NCBI GenBank assembly: GCA_017403285.1
Contig: JAFQOI010000023.1
Coordinates: 1 to 64,000 of the forward strand
Length of the DNA stretch: 64,000 nt
Origin: a bacterium
GTDB lineage: Bacteria; Cyanobacteriota; Vampirovibrionia; Gastranaerophilales; Gastranaerophilaceae
Reading direction: 5' to 3'
Part shown: piece after piece, positions 54,298 through 62,644 of the stretch
How positions within the stretch are numbered: the first letter of the stretch is position 1
Layout of the letters: each line of letters begins with the position of its first letter
Program-made: the position numbers and the translations under genes
Notes under the pieces: generated by a model
What the model was told of the DNA's origin: nothing
Database searches by the model: none
The model's input: the letters and a program-made list of their open reading frames with translations, nothing else

Positions 54298-55611
54298 TTA
54301 TACAAATAAATGTGGCTGTGCGACGATGTTATCGTCGATTCTGCGTTTAAGATTTCCTGTTGGCATGTAATAAGGTGTTACTGTCATTATTTTTGCCGCT
54401 ATATCAGGATAATAATATATAAATTTAAGTTCACTCTGTGTTAATGGTTTTTGAGTATGAACGTTTGCATATCTTGCAAGTTCTAGAATGTTTCTTGCTT
54501 CGTCTTCATCTTTAAACTCAATTTCCATTTTTTCATAAACATTTCTAAACCCTTTGATACCACCATATTCACCAGTAGTAATCATTCTTCCTGTTTCAAC
54601 AATTTCAGGTTCGCCTCTTCCCAATTCTTCATAATCGTAAAGTTCGTAGTTTAAACGATCTTTTAAAGCGCCATCAGCGTGAATGCCAGATTCATGTGCG
54701 AAGGCATTATCACCAGTTGCAGGTTGGTTAATTGGAATTGGAACGTTAAATGCATAAGCAGTGTATTTTGCAAGTTTCCAAGTTTTTGACAAGTCAATAT
54801 TTGGGTCAATCTCATATTTGCCACTCATGCCGCTTGATTTTAATACTCCCAATAAACAAGAAATTAAATCAGCATTACCAGCACGTTCACCCATTCCATT
54901 TACCGCAGTGTTTATGTATGCGTTTACACCAGCATCTATTGCCGCTTTTGCCCCCATTACAGAGTTTCCTGCGGCCATGCCCAAGTCGTTATGAAAGTGA
55001 AGTTCTATATCCATCTTCGTTGCATCGGCTATTTTTGATATTCTTTCATAGGCACTTATTGGATCATCATAACCTAAAGTATCGCAATATCTAAATTTTT
55101 CTGCACCATGCTTTTTTGCTTCTAGCGCAAATGTTATTAAGTAATCTAAATCAGTTCTTGAAGCATCTTCTGCATTTACGCCAATTGATTGAGCACCATA
55201 GGCTTTTGCAGTGTCCAATGCTCTTATTGTTGATTTTATAATGTCATCTCTAGTTTTCTTTCCGCCAAATTTCCCTTTTATCATTTGGTCTGATGTAGAT
55301 ACCGACATATTTATATACTGAAGTCTTGCTACATTTTGGAAAGATTGAATAACGTCTTCTTCAATTCCTCGCATCCAGCCAGAAAGTCTTGTTTTTGTTA
55401 TTACTCCTCTGTCAACAAGTTCTAAGTTGCCATTTAGGTAGTTGATTTCGTGTCTTGTTGTTGGAAATCCAAATTCTGACTGCGTAATCCCAATATTATC
55501 TAACATTAGGTTGATTATAGTTTTTTGTAATTTTGCTAAACCAAGTCTTGATGTTTGAACACCATCACGGTTTGTTACATCAACAAAATAAATGTATTTT
55601 TTATTCGGCAT
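54298..55611 (-). CDS. Citrate (Re)/homocitrate synthase-like DRE-TIM enzyme
   Basis: 437 residues of the HMGL/isopropylmalate synthase family. The metal-site motif is VDVTNRDGVQTS, and HFHNDLGMAAGNS gives the H-x-H. NTAVNGMGERAGNADL and HESGIHADGALKD complete the barrel. The C-terminal leucine-feedback domain of LeuA is absent. The family also contains homocitrate synthase, citramalate synthase and clostridial Re-citrate synthase. Being first in an operon with an aconitase-like pair and an isocitrate-type dehydrogenase makes Re-citrate synthase or homocitrate synthase likely. No Si-type gltA was seen in the window, but the rest of the genome is unknown. Confidence 0.82.
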   Translation of the reverse strand: MPNKKYIYFVDVTNRDGVQTSRLGLAKLQKTIINLMLDNIGITQSEFGFPTTRHEINYLNGNLELVDRGVITKTRLSGWMRGIEEDVIQSFQNVARLQYINMSVSTSDQMIKGKFGGKKTRDDIIKSTIRALDTAKAYGAQSIGVNAEDASRTDLDYLITFALEAKKHGAEKFRYCDTLGYDDPISAYERISKIADATKMDIELHFHNDLGMAAGNSVMGAKAAIDAGVNAYINTAVNGMGERAGNADLISCLLGVLKSSGMSGKYEIDPNIDLSKTWKLAKYTAYAFNVPIPINQPATGDNAFAHESGIHADGALKDRLNYELYDYEELGRGEPEIVETGRMITTGEYGGIKGFRNVYEKMEIEFKDEDEARNILELARYANVHTQKPLTQSELKFIYYYPDIAAKIMTVTPYYMPTGNLKRRIDDNIVAQPHLFV

Positions 55612-55678
55612 ATGTTTCCCTTCTCAATATAAAAACTATTATATCATATTTGAAACATCTTTATAAAAATTTAATTTT

Positions 55679-56128
55679 TTAATTTGTTTTACTTTTTAAG
55701 AAAGAGAATATAATTGCGGATACTGTTGCAATGGGAATAAGAATGAAAATTATAATTCTATCCAGTAAAAAAATTATTATTGGCAAGAAATCAATTAGTT
55801 CTCTTGCAAATCCTAAATACACGAATGGAACAAAATAAAATATTATAAAAAAATTTTTCATTTTTTTACTGAAATTTGATATGTCTGAAATTCTTCTGTA
55901 AACAATTGATATTATTGAGGCAACTATTGTAAACTTTATTATTCCTATTACGAATATAACAATAATGTTTACTAATTGGGAAGACGAGTATTGCAAAAGC
56001 GAATTAAAATTGGTAAATGTCAATAAAACAAATAATGCAACAAGAATAAGCATGTTGATTATATAATCTTTTCTGCTTATTCTTCCTGCAAAACTTAAAA
56101 AATCGCTATTGTACTCTTTTTTTATCAT
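55679..56128 (-). CDS. DUF805-like membrane protein
   Basis: 149 residues with about four transmembrane helices. FAGRISRKDYIINML resembles the DUF805 start (F-x-G-R-[IA]-x-R-x-x-[YF]), and IVYRRISDISNFSKK matches its R-R-x-x-D motif. DUF805 proteins are of unknown function and some sit near envelope genes. It starts two bases after the thioredoxin stop, so the two share a transcript. Confidence 0.7.
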   Translation of the reverse strand: MIKKEYNSDFLSFAGRISRKDYIINMLILVALFVLLTFTNFNSLLQYSSSQLVNIIVIFVIGIIKFTIVASIISIVYRRISDISNFSKKMKNFFIIFYFVPFVYLGFARELIDFLPIIIFLLDRIIIFILIPIATVSAIIFSFLKSKTN

Positions 56129-56130
56129 AT

Positions 56131-56457
56131 TTATTGCAAGTGTTTATTTAAATTAGCGACTATTGTTGATTTTGGAACCATGTTTACCATTCTTTCGACA
56201 GGTTCCCCATTTTTAAATATTAAAAGACTTGGTACACCACTAATGGAGTATTTTTGAGCAGTTGTTAGGTTCTCATCTGCTTTTATTTTTACAAATTTAA
56301 CTTTACCTGAGAATTCTTCTGCTAATTCATCGATTAATGGAGCAAGTTTTCTGCAAGGTCCACACCAAGTAGCCCAAAAATCAACTAGAGTTAATTGATT
56401 TTCTGTTAAAACTTCGCTTTCAAAATTTTCATCAGTTATTTCAAATACATTTGCCAT
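56131..56457 (-). CDS. trxA: Thioredoxin
   Basis: 108 residues, standard thioredoxin length. The active site is ATWCGPCRKLAP (Cys32, Cys35), and the cis-Pro lies in ISGVPSLLIFKNG. It reduces disulfides in cytoplasmic proteins. A GGGGG site precedes the ATG. It is upstream of the DUF805 gene and divergent from the tRNA-tuf cluster. Confidence 0.96.
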   Translation of the reverse strand: MANVFEITDENFESEVLTENQLTLVDFWATWCGPCRKLAPLIDELAEEFSGKVKFVKIKADENLTTAQKYSISGVPSLLIFKNGEPVERMVNMVPKSTIVANLNKHLQ

Positions 56458-56601
56458 GATATATCCCCCTTTTTATATATAGTAAATGATTTTAAAAAAA
56501 AGTAAATCACCAAAATATTAACATTTTTTCTATAACATTACAGCATTATTTTTTAGGGATATTGTCTGAAAACAAGTCAGGGCTTGAATTAAATATTTTT
56601 C

Positions 56602-56630
56602 TTGACATTGGATTATATTGTTTATATTAT
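56602..56630 (+). promoter_or_regulatory. Promoter of the tRNA-tuf cluster
   Basis: TTGACA (56602-56607) and TATTAT (56625-56630) with exactly 17 bases between, 20 bases before the first tRNA. AT-rich sequence lies upstream as an UP-like element. Confidence 0.85.
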
Positions 56631-56650
56631 ACAAGAAGCATAATTGATAT

Positions 56651-56722
56651 GCCGGTGTAGCTCAACGGTAGAGCAACGGTTTTGTAAACCGTAGGTTGTA
56701 GGTTCGATTCCTATCACCGGCT
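56651..56722 (+). tRNA. tRNA-Thr (anticodon TGT)
   Basis: 72 bases, full cloverleaf: acceptor GCCGGTG/CACCGGC, D-arm GCTC...GAGC, anticodon stem ACGGT/ACCGT with loop TTTGTAA (anticodon TGT), T-arm with TTCGATT. No CCA is encoded. Confidence 0.95.
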
Positions 56723-56750
56723 ATTTATAAATTGTACATTATAGTTTTAT

Positions 56751-56833
56751 GGGTAGGTGGCCGAGTGGCTAAAGGCGACAGACTGTAAATCTGTTCACGA
56801 GAGTGTACGGTGGTTCGAATCCACCCCTGCCCA
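56751..56833 (+). tRNA. tRNA-Tyr (anticodon GTA)
   Basis: 83 bases, class II with a long variable arm. Acceptor GGGTAGG/CCTGCCC, anticodon stem ACAGA/TCTGT with loop CTGTAAA (anticodon GTA), T-loop TTCGAAT. No encoded CCA. Confidence 0.95.
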
Positions 56834-56939
56834 AACTCTAACAAATGAACCTTTGTGGCGAGGGGAAACACATTAGAGATTAAATTCTTTAGTTTCTACA
56901 CTCCCGAAGAGAGAAGCAATAATGTCGCGCTTGAAACAT
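56834..56939 (+). other. 106-base spacer in the tRNA-tuf cluster, no gene recognised
   Basis: Between the Tyr and second Thr tRNAs. It contains CTCTAA and TTAGAG arms that can pair, an internal TGTG/CACA pair, and a CCTTTGTGGCG stretch that repeats the start of the following tRNA-Thr. No T-arm motif or cloverleaf was found. In E. coli a tRNA-Gly gene occupies this place. Confidence 0.6.
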
Positions 56940-57011
56940 GCCTTTGTGGCGCAGTGGTAGCGCACTCCCTTGGTAAGGGAGAGGTCACGGGTTCAAGTCC
57001 CGTCAAGGGCT
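56940..57011 (+). tRNA. tRNA-Thr (anticodon GGT)
   Basis: 72 bases: acceptor GCCTTTG/CAAGGGC, anticodon stem CTCCC/GGGAG with loop TTGGTAA (anticodon GGT), T-loop TTCAAGT. No encoded CCA. It precedes tuf by 67 bases. Confidence 0.95.
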
Positions 57012-57078
57012 ATTAAAATACCTAATATAGAAAAAACATAGGATAAAGTAGAATAAACAAAAAAAGGAGTTTAAACTC

Positions 57079-58287
57079 ATGGCACGCGAAAAGTTTGAAA
57101 GAAACAAACCGCACGTTAATATTGGTACTGTTGGCCACGTTGACCACGGTAAAACAACATTAACTGCAGCAATCACATCTTGTATGGCAGCTGTTGGTAA
57201 AGCTCAAGCTAAAAAGTTTGATGAAATCGACGCAGCTCCAGAAGAAAAAGCAAGAGGTATTACTATCTCTACAGCTCACGTAGAATATGAATCAGATGCA
57301 AGACACTATGCACACGTTGACTGTCCTGGTCACGCTGACTATGTAAAAAATATGATTACTGGTGCAGCTCAAATGGACGGCGGTATTCTTGTTATCGCAG
57401 CAACAGATGGTGCAATGCCTCAAACAAGAGAACACATTCTTCTTGCAAGACAAGTTGGTGTTCCAAAATTAGTAGTATTCTTGAACAAATGTGATATGGT
57501 TGAAGATGAAGAGTTATTAGAATTAGTTGAAATGGAAGCTAGAGAATTGTTATCAAGCTATGAATTCGATGGTGACAACACTCCATTCATCAGAGGTTCT
57601 GCTCTTAAAGCACTTGAAGCAGTTCAAGCAAACGGCTCAATTGGTCGTGGTCAAGATAAATGGGTTGACAAAATTTGGGAACTTATGGATGCAGTTGATA
57701 CTTGGATTCCAACTCCTGAACGTGATGTTGACCAACCATTCTTAATGCCAGTTGAAGACGTATTCTCTATCACAGGTCGTGGTACAGTTGCTACTGGTAG
57801 AGTTGAACGTGGTAAAATTAAAGTTGGACAAGAAGTTGAACTTGTTGGCTTTGGCGAAACAAAGAAAACAACTGTTACAGGTGTTGAAATGTTCCGTAAA
57901 CTTCTTGATGAAGGTATCGCTGGTGATAATATCGGTGCTTTATTAAGAGGTATTGATAAAACTGAAATCCAAAGAGGTCAAGTTTTAGCAGCACCTGGTT
58001 CAATTAAACCACATACTAGATTTACTGCTAACGTATACGTTTTAACTAAAGATGAAGGCGGACGTCACACTCCATTCTTCCCAGGTTATAGACCTCAGTT
58101 CTATATCAGAACAACTGACGTTACTGGTTCAATCAAATTCGACGGCGAAATGGTAATGCCTGGTGATAACGTTGTTATGGACGTAGAATTAATTTCTCCA
58201 GTTGCTATTGAACAAGGTATGAGATTCGCTATCAGAGAAGGCGGACGTACTGTTGGTGCTGGTGTTGTTGACAAAATTACTCAATAA
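57079..58287 (+). CDS. tuf: Elongation factor Tu
   Basis: 402 residues. The GTPase domain shows [16 protein letters not shown] (P-loop), [12 protein letters not shown] (switch I), [13 protein letters not shown] (switch II) and NKCDMV. Domains 2 and 3 follow, ending with [17 protein letters not shown]-Tu delivers aminoacyl-tRNA to the ribosome. Codons look more favoured than in neighbours, as expected for high expression. AAAAAGGAG precedes the ATG. The tRNA genes upstream are co-transcribed from the strong promoter, as in the E. coli tufB operon. Confidence 0.98.
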   Translation: MAREKFERNKPHVNIGTVGHVDHGKTTLTAAITSCMAAVGKAQAKKFDEIDAAPEEKARGITISTAHVEYESDARHYAHVDCPGHADYVKNMITGAAQMDGGILVIAATDGAMPQTREHILLARQVGVPKLVVFLNKCDMVEDEELLELVEMEARELLSSYEFDGDNTPFIRGSALKALEAVQANGSIGRGQDKWVDKIWELMDAVDTWIPTPERDVDQPFLMPVEDVFSITGRGTVATGRVERGKIKVGQEVELVGFGETKKTTVTGVEMFRKLLDEGIAGDNIGALLRGIDKTEIQRGQVLAAPGSIKPHTRFTANVYVLTKDEGGRHTPFFPGYRPQFYIRTTDVTGSIKFDGEMVMPGDNVVMDVELISPVAIEQGMRFAIREGGRTVGAGVVDKITQ

Positions 58288-58307
58288 TAATTTTTCAATA
58301 ATAATAG

Positions 58308-58340
58308 AAAGAAGTCGAGTTTTACTCGACTTCTTTTTTT
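58308..58340 (+). terminator. Terminator after tuf
   Basis: A perfect stem, GAAGTCGAG and CTCGACTTC, with a five-base loop and seven T residues. Confidence 0.92.
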
Positions 58341-58451
58341 ATTAAAAATATATCTTTTATTACGTTTATTTCTGTAAAACTTTTTTAATATATTAACAAA
58401 AAATATTTTATTTCAATTTAAAACTATAAAAGGTAAATTGAGAGTTTTAGC

Positions 58452-60371
58452 TTGAAAATATTTAGTATAAATAGTTTATATATTAATAATAAAGTGAGTC
58501 CTGCATTGCAGAAGACAAATAATCCTGTATTTATGTCAAATAATTCTTCTGGTGATGTGGTAAGTTTTAAAGCCAAAAAATATGATTCTGAAACAATAAT
58601 AAATCCTACAAATCACTGTGGATATTGTGGTTGTAAGGTTTATTCTGAAGACCAAATAAGTAGTATTGCAAAAGAAATACTTTCTTCTAAATATGATAGA
58701 ATGAATGGTCAAATTAGAAGTGTTTTAGAAAAACTTGAAGGTGCAAAAAGTTCTGAAGAATTGGCTTTGGCAAAAAGGCTAGAAAATGAAGAAGAAATAA
58801 AATTCTTTAAAAATTTAGCAGAAGTCGCCTCGAAAAAAGCTTTTTTGAGAGGGGATGCTATTTTTTCTCAGGTTTATTCTACTGATAGTTCAACTGCTTT
58901 AGAGTTGGTTAAAACAAATCTTAGACCACTGTTAAAAACTGTCGACCATATTTCTCCTCAAAATGAAGGAAAAGATAATAATAATTCTGATATAAATCTT
59001 GTTGAAGCTTGTTGGTGTTGTAATCATGATTTGAAAAAAGGAACATCATTTGTTGAATTTTATACAATGTATCCTTCAATTAAAAATAATATGCCATCAG
59101 AAAAATTTGAATATGCAGCCGCATCTTTACTAGATTCACAATCTAATGGAATTATTCAAAGATTATCTGCTGCAAATTTATTAAAAACAATTCAACGTCT
59201 TTTTATTCAAAGAACTGAGGCCAAATCTTATCTTGATTCAATAGATTTTAGAATTAAGACAAGTATTTCTGCAATTGATGATGCTATTGCGACATCTAAA
59301 GCTGAATTGCAAGTCAAAGAAGATGAATTGGCACAAAGGCAAGAGCAACTTACTCAAATTCAAACTGATCCTGAATTTGTTGCGATTATGGATAGGCTTT
59401 CTTATTCTAAAGCAATTGAGGTTCAAAGAGGAATTATTTCTCAGTTAAAATCGAAACAACAAGCGACTAGTAATCAAATAAATGAATTGAGAAATCCACA
59501 AAAGAAAAAATCTAATAAATCTCAAAAAGAACAAAGAAAAGAAGAGTTAAGTCCTCAAGAAAAGAAAGACAAAATTGACTCTTTAAAAGCGCAGATTCAT
59601 CTTTTAGATGAACAAATTCTTGAACATGAAATTTCAAAAGAAGATTATGAAAATAAAATTAAAGCGCTAGATAAGCAATTTTTAACTGTTCCAATGATGC
59701 AGCATCTTAAAAACCAAGCAGATACAGTAATTAGTGCTCATCTTCAGTCTGCAAAATTGGCAAGAGAAATAAGTGATAAAAAATTAGAAATTAGTAGGCA
59801 AGAGGATAAAAAAGCACAATTAGAAGATGAACTTTCTCAATTACCTGAAGAATTTGATGTTCCAGATTCTTTTCCAGAAGATGCTCAACAAAGATACAAT
59901 AGGTATCTTGAATTAGTTGATGCTCTTAATTATCTTTCTGACCACCCAAATGGCGGTGGAGTAAATTTGGTTATTAAACAATCTGCAAGAGTTGCTATAG
60001 AAAAAGAAATAGAAACGTTAGATAATGATACTTTGGTTGTTCAATATAAACAACAGCAAGAAAGAAAAAGATTAGAAGGTGAAATTGCTACTGTTACGAA
60101 AAATATAAATAATCTTAATTCTTCAATGTCTATACTTAAAAATAATAAAGAAAGATCTGATAGAACGGCTTCCGCTATGAGTCATGATGAAGCAGTTCGT
60201 CAATCTGAAGATTATGCAAATAGAATCAGAATTACAAATGAAAAAGAACAATATACAAAATTACCACAAGTTATTGATTCAATAAAAGCAGAAATAATAT
60301 TAATAAATCAAACAATTTCAGATTTACAGGCAAGGCTACGTGATATAGATTCTCAATTCCCTAAATCTTAA
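58452..60371 (+). CDS. HNH-nuclease-like protein with long coiled coil
   Basis: 639 residues with a TTG start; GAGAG lies eight bases upstream, and the N-terminus MKIFSINSLYINN matches the leader of other proteins here, which supports the TTG. VVSFKAKK follows at residues 36-43. An HNH-like zinc finger spans 55-200: CGYCGC (Cys56, Cys59), VDHISPQNEG (Asp165, His166), Asn182 in DINLVEAC, then CWCCNHDLKKG (Cys187, Cys190). Residues 250-639 are coiled coil, rich in Lys, Glu and Gln. HNH domains usually cut DNA or RNA, so a nuclease on a long helical stalk is the best reading. No immunity or partner gene is next to it. Substrate and target are unknown. Confidence 0.75.
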   Translation: MKIFSINSLYINNKVSPALQKTNNPVFMSNNSSGDVVSFKAKKYDSETIINPTNHCGYCGCKVYSEDQISSIAKEILSSKYDRMNGQIRSVLEKLEGAKSSEELALAKRLENEEEIKFFKNLAEVASKKAFLRGDAIFSQVYSTDSSTALELVKTNLRPLLKTVDHISPQNEGKDNNNSDINLVEACWCCNHDLKKGTSFVEFYTMYPSIKNNMPSEKFEYAAASLLDSQSNGIIQRLSAANLLKTIQRLFIQRTEAKSYLDSIDFRIKTSISAIDDAIATSKAELQVKEDELAQRQEQLTQIQTDPEFVAIMDRLSYSKAIEVQRGIISQLKSKQQATSNQINELRNPQKKKSNKSQKEQRKEELSPQEKKDKIDSLKAQIHLLDEQILEHEISKEDYENKIKALDKQFLTVPMMQHLKNQADTVISAHLQSAKLAREISDKKLEISRQEDKKAQLEDELSQLPEEFDVPDSFPEDAQQRYNRYLELVDALNYLSDHPNGGGVNLVIKQSARVAIEKEIETLDNDTLVVQYKQQQERKRLEGEIATVTKNINNLNSSMSILKNNKERSDRTASAMSHDEAVRQSEDYANRIRITNEKEQYTKLPQVIDSIKAEIILINQTISDLQARLRDIDSQFPKS

Positions 60372-60437
60372 TATTTGTAATGTATTTGTCTTTAATATTA
60401 ATCTAAATTATTATTTTAGTGGTGGAGTGTTATAGAA

Positions 60438-61982
60438 ATGCCATTAGAATATAAAATATTAGTATTAGATGATGACACACTAGTTACATCTTCTTTGAAG
60501 TCTTTGCTAATGATAGAGGGCTTTACTAATGCTGTGTTCTTTAATTCCCCATTTGAAGCGGTTTGTTATTTGAAAAATAATAAAGCAGATGTAATAATTT
60601 CTGATTTTATGATGCCAGAGATGAATGGACTTGAGTTTTTGTCGAAGGCAAAAGAGTTATGTCCTAATTCAAGTAGAATTTTATTAACTGGCTATGCGGA
60701 CAAAGAAAACGCAATAAAAGCGATAAACGAGGTAGGATTATATAAATATATTGAAAAACCTTGGGATAATGATGAGTTTATATTAAATATAAAAAATGCG
60801 TATGAAAGAGCGCATTTAGTTGATATTCTTGAAAAAAAGAATTTAGAACTTGAAAAATACTCTAAGCATCTCGAAGAATTAGTCAGAGAAAAAACTGCTG
60901 GAATAGTTGAAATAAATGAAAAATTATCGGCAGTTATAAATAATTGCGCCGATGGTATAATTATTTTTTCTTCGGACAAAAGACCTATTGATATAAATCC
61001 TGCGGCAGAAACTATATTTGGTATGTCAAAAGATATTATAGAAACAAAAACTATAGAAGAAATGTTTATTACAAAGGATTTGTCTTGGGATGAAGTGTTT
61101 TTTAATCAAGACAACCAATTGTTGAGAGAAATATTTATTCAAAATGTTGTTAATGGAAATAAAATTCCTGTTGAAATAAGTTCTGCATACATTCCACCTA
61201 AAAAAGAAACGGAAAAAGGTAGTTTTATTTTTGTTATTAGAAATGTAAATCTTCAAAAAGAAATGGAGAGATTAAGAGAAGATTTTATTGCCACTTTGAC
61301 TCACGATTTGAGAACTCCGGCTTTGGCTGCTATACAAACTCTTGAGTATTTTCTAAATGGTATGTTAGGAGAGTTAAATGAAAGGCAAAATATGCTTCTT
61401 TCTGCAATGAAAAAAAGTCAAGAAGATATGCTTGGACTTATAAATACATTGCTAGAAGTTTATAAATATGAGGCTGGCCGGCTCCAACTTATTAAAACTT
61501 CTTTTAATTTTAAATCTTTAATTGATGAGTGTGTTGAACAGGTTTCTTCTATTGCATTAAATAAAAGACAGACAATAGAGAAGAAATATACTAATCTAGA
61601 AGCCGAAGTATATGCTGATAGAAACGAGATTAGACGTGTTATTATCAACCTACTTGGGAATGCTATCAAATATACAAAAGAAGAAGGTTCTATCGAAATA
61701 AAAGCCGAAATAGAAGCAAATGATTTGCATTTTTCTATAAAAGATAATGGTGATGGCATATATAAACAAGACATCCCTAAATTATTTAAGCGTTTTTCTC
61801 AAGGAACAATGGAAAAACGTTCGATAAGTACGGGATTGGGACTTTATTTGTCAAAACAAATTATTGATGCTCACGGTGGTAAAATTTGGCTTGAAAGTGA
61901 TAAAGGAAAAGGAAGTGAGTTTTTCTTCCTTCTCTTAGATTCAGTAAAATCGAATGAAAAGGATAAGTTATGGACAACTTAA
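60438..61982 (+). CDS. Hybrid sensor histidine kinase with N-terminal receiver and PAS domain
   Basis: 514 residues, cytoplasmic. A receiver domain is at about 1-125 (LVLDDDTLV; Asp56 in ISDFMMP; Lys107 in YIEKPW). A short coiled coil leads to a PAS domain at about 160-275 (INNCADGIIIFSS). The HisKA has His289 in LTHDLRTPALAA, and the ATPase has NLLGNAIKYTKEE, DNGDGIYKQD and GLGLYLSKQIID. It should phosphorylate itself and then the NarL-type regulator whose gene overlaps its end by 13 bases. The receiver before the kinase makes its input unusual, as it may be phosphorylated by another kinase. Confidence 0.93.
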   Translation: MPLEYKILVLDDDTLVTSSLKSLLMIEGFTNAVFFNSPFEAVCYLKNNKADVIISDFMMPEMNGLEFLSKAKELCPNSSRILLTGYADKENAIKAINEVGLYKYIEKPWDNDEFILNIKNAYERAHLVDILEKKNLELEKYSKHLEELVREKTAGIVEINEKLSAVINNCADGIIIFSSDKRPIDINPAAETIFGMSKDIIETKTIEEMFITKDLSWDEVFFNQDNQLLREIFIQNVVNGNKIPVEISSAYIPPKKETEKGSFIFVIRNVNLQKEMERLREDFIATLTHDLRTPALAAIQTLEYFLNGMLGELNERQNMLLSAMKKSQEDMLGLINTLLEVYKYEAGRLQLIKTSFNFKSLIDECVEQVSSIALNKRQTIEKKYTNLEAEVYADRNEIRRVIINLLGNAIKYTKEEGSIEIKAEIEANDLHFSIKDNGDGIYKQDIPKLFKRFSQGTMEKRSISTGLGLYLSKQIIDAHGGKIWLESDKGKGSEFFFLLLDSVKSNEKDKLWTT

Positions 61983-62644
61983 AGGTTTTATTAGTTGAAG
62001 ATCATAAAGTGATAAGGCTCGGTCTTTCATTGGTTTTTGAGCACTGTCAAGATATTGACCTTGTTGGTGAAGCAGAGGACGGCAAACAGGGCGTGAAAAT
62101 GGCGCTTGATCTTAAACCTGATGTTGTTCTTATGGATATTGGGCTCCCAGAAATGGATGGGATTCAAGCAACATCTTTTATTAAAAAATCAAATCCCAAC
62201 ATCAAAATTTTAATATTTACCTCTCGTGAGTCAGAAGATGATGTTTTTGATTCATTATCTGCTGGTGCAGATGGGTATATTATGAAAGGTGCAAATGAAG
62301 AACAGATGATTAATGCAATTAGAGCAGTTGCAGAAGGTACTGCTTGGCTGGATCCAGCTATTGCTAGACTTGTTTTGTCAAATGTTAGAAAACAAACCAC
62401 ATCTAAAGTAGCGTCTGTTTTAGATTCAAATAAAGTGGTTAGTAAAAATGTCTATGGCTTAACAGATAGGGAATTAGAAGTGCTTGCTTTAATTGTTGAA
62501 GGAATGAATAATATAGAAATTTCTAAAAAATTGTTTATTACTTTGTCAACAGCAAAGGCTCATGTTCATAGTATTTTGCAAAAATTATATGTTTCAAATA
62601 GGACACAAGCCACAATACAGGCTGTTAAAGAAGGTCTTGTGTAA
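61970..62644 (+). CDS. NarL/LuxR-family response regulator
   Basis: 224 residues. Receiver domain 1-120 (VLLVEDHKV; Asp56 in VVLMDIGLPEMDG; IFTSRES; YIMKG). A GerE/LuxR-type helix-turn-helix lies at about 155-220 (LTDRELEVLALIVEGMNN, IEISKKLFITLSTAKAHVHS). It is the DNA-binding output of the kinase gene upstream, with a 13-base overlap. Its stop overlaps the next start (TAATG), so the secreted protein gene is co-translated and may be part of the response. Confidence 0.95.
   Translation: MDNLKVLLVEDHKVIRLGLSLVFEHCQDIDLVGEAEDGKQGVKMALDLKPDVVLMDIGLPEMDGIQATSFIKKSNPNIKILIFTSRESEDDVFDSLSAGADGYIMKGANEEQMINAIRAVAEGTAWLDPAIARLVLSNVRKQTTSKVASVLDSNKVVSKNVYGLTDRELEVLALIVEGMNNIEISKKLFITLSTAKAHVHSILQKLYVSNRTQATIQAVKEGLV

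Noticed and set aside
51526-55611. Leucine biosynthesis operon leuA-leuC-leuD-leuB
   Set aside because: The synthase lacks the LeuA regulatory domain, the dehydratase loop has Arg, and the dehydrogenase has the isocitrate-type RENTEDLY motif. It cannot be fully excluded without assays.
56834-56939. tRNA-Gly gene in the tRNA cluster
   Set aside because: No T-arm motif, acceptor pairing or Gly anticodon stem could be assembled.
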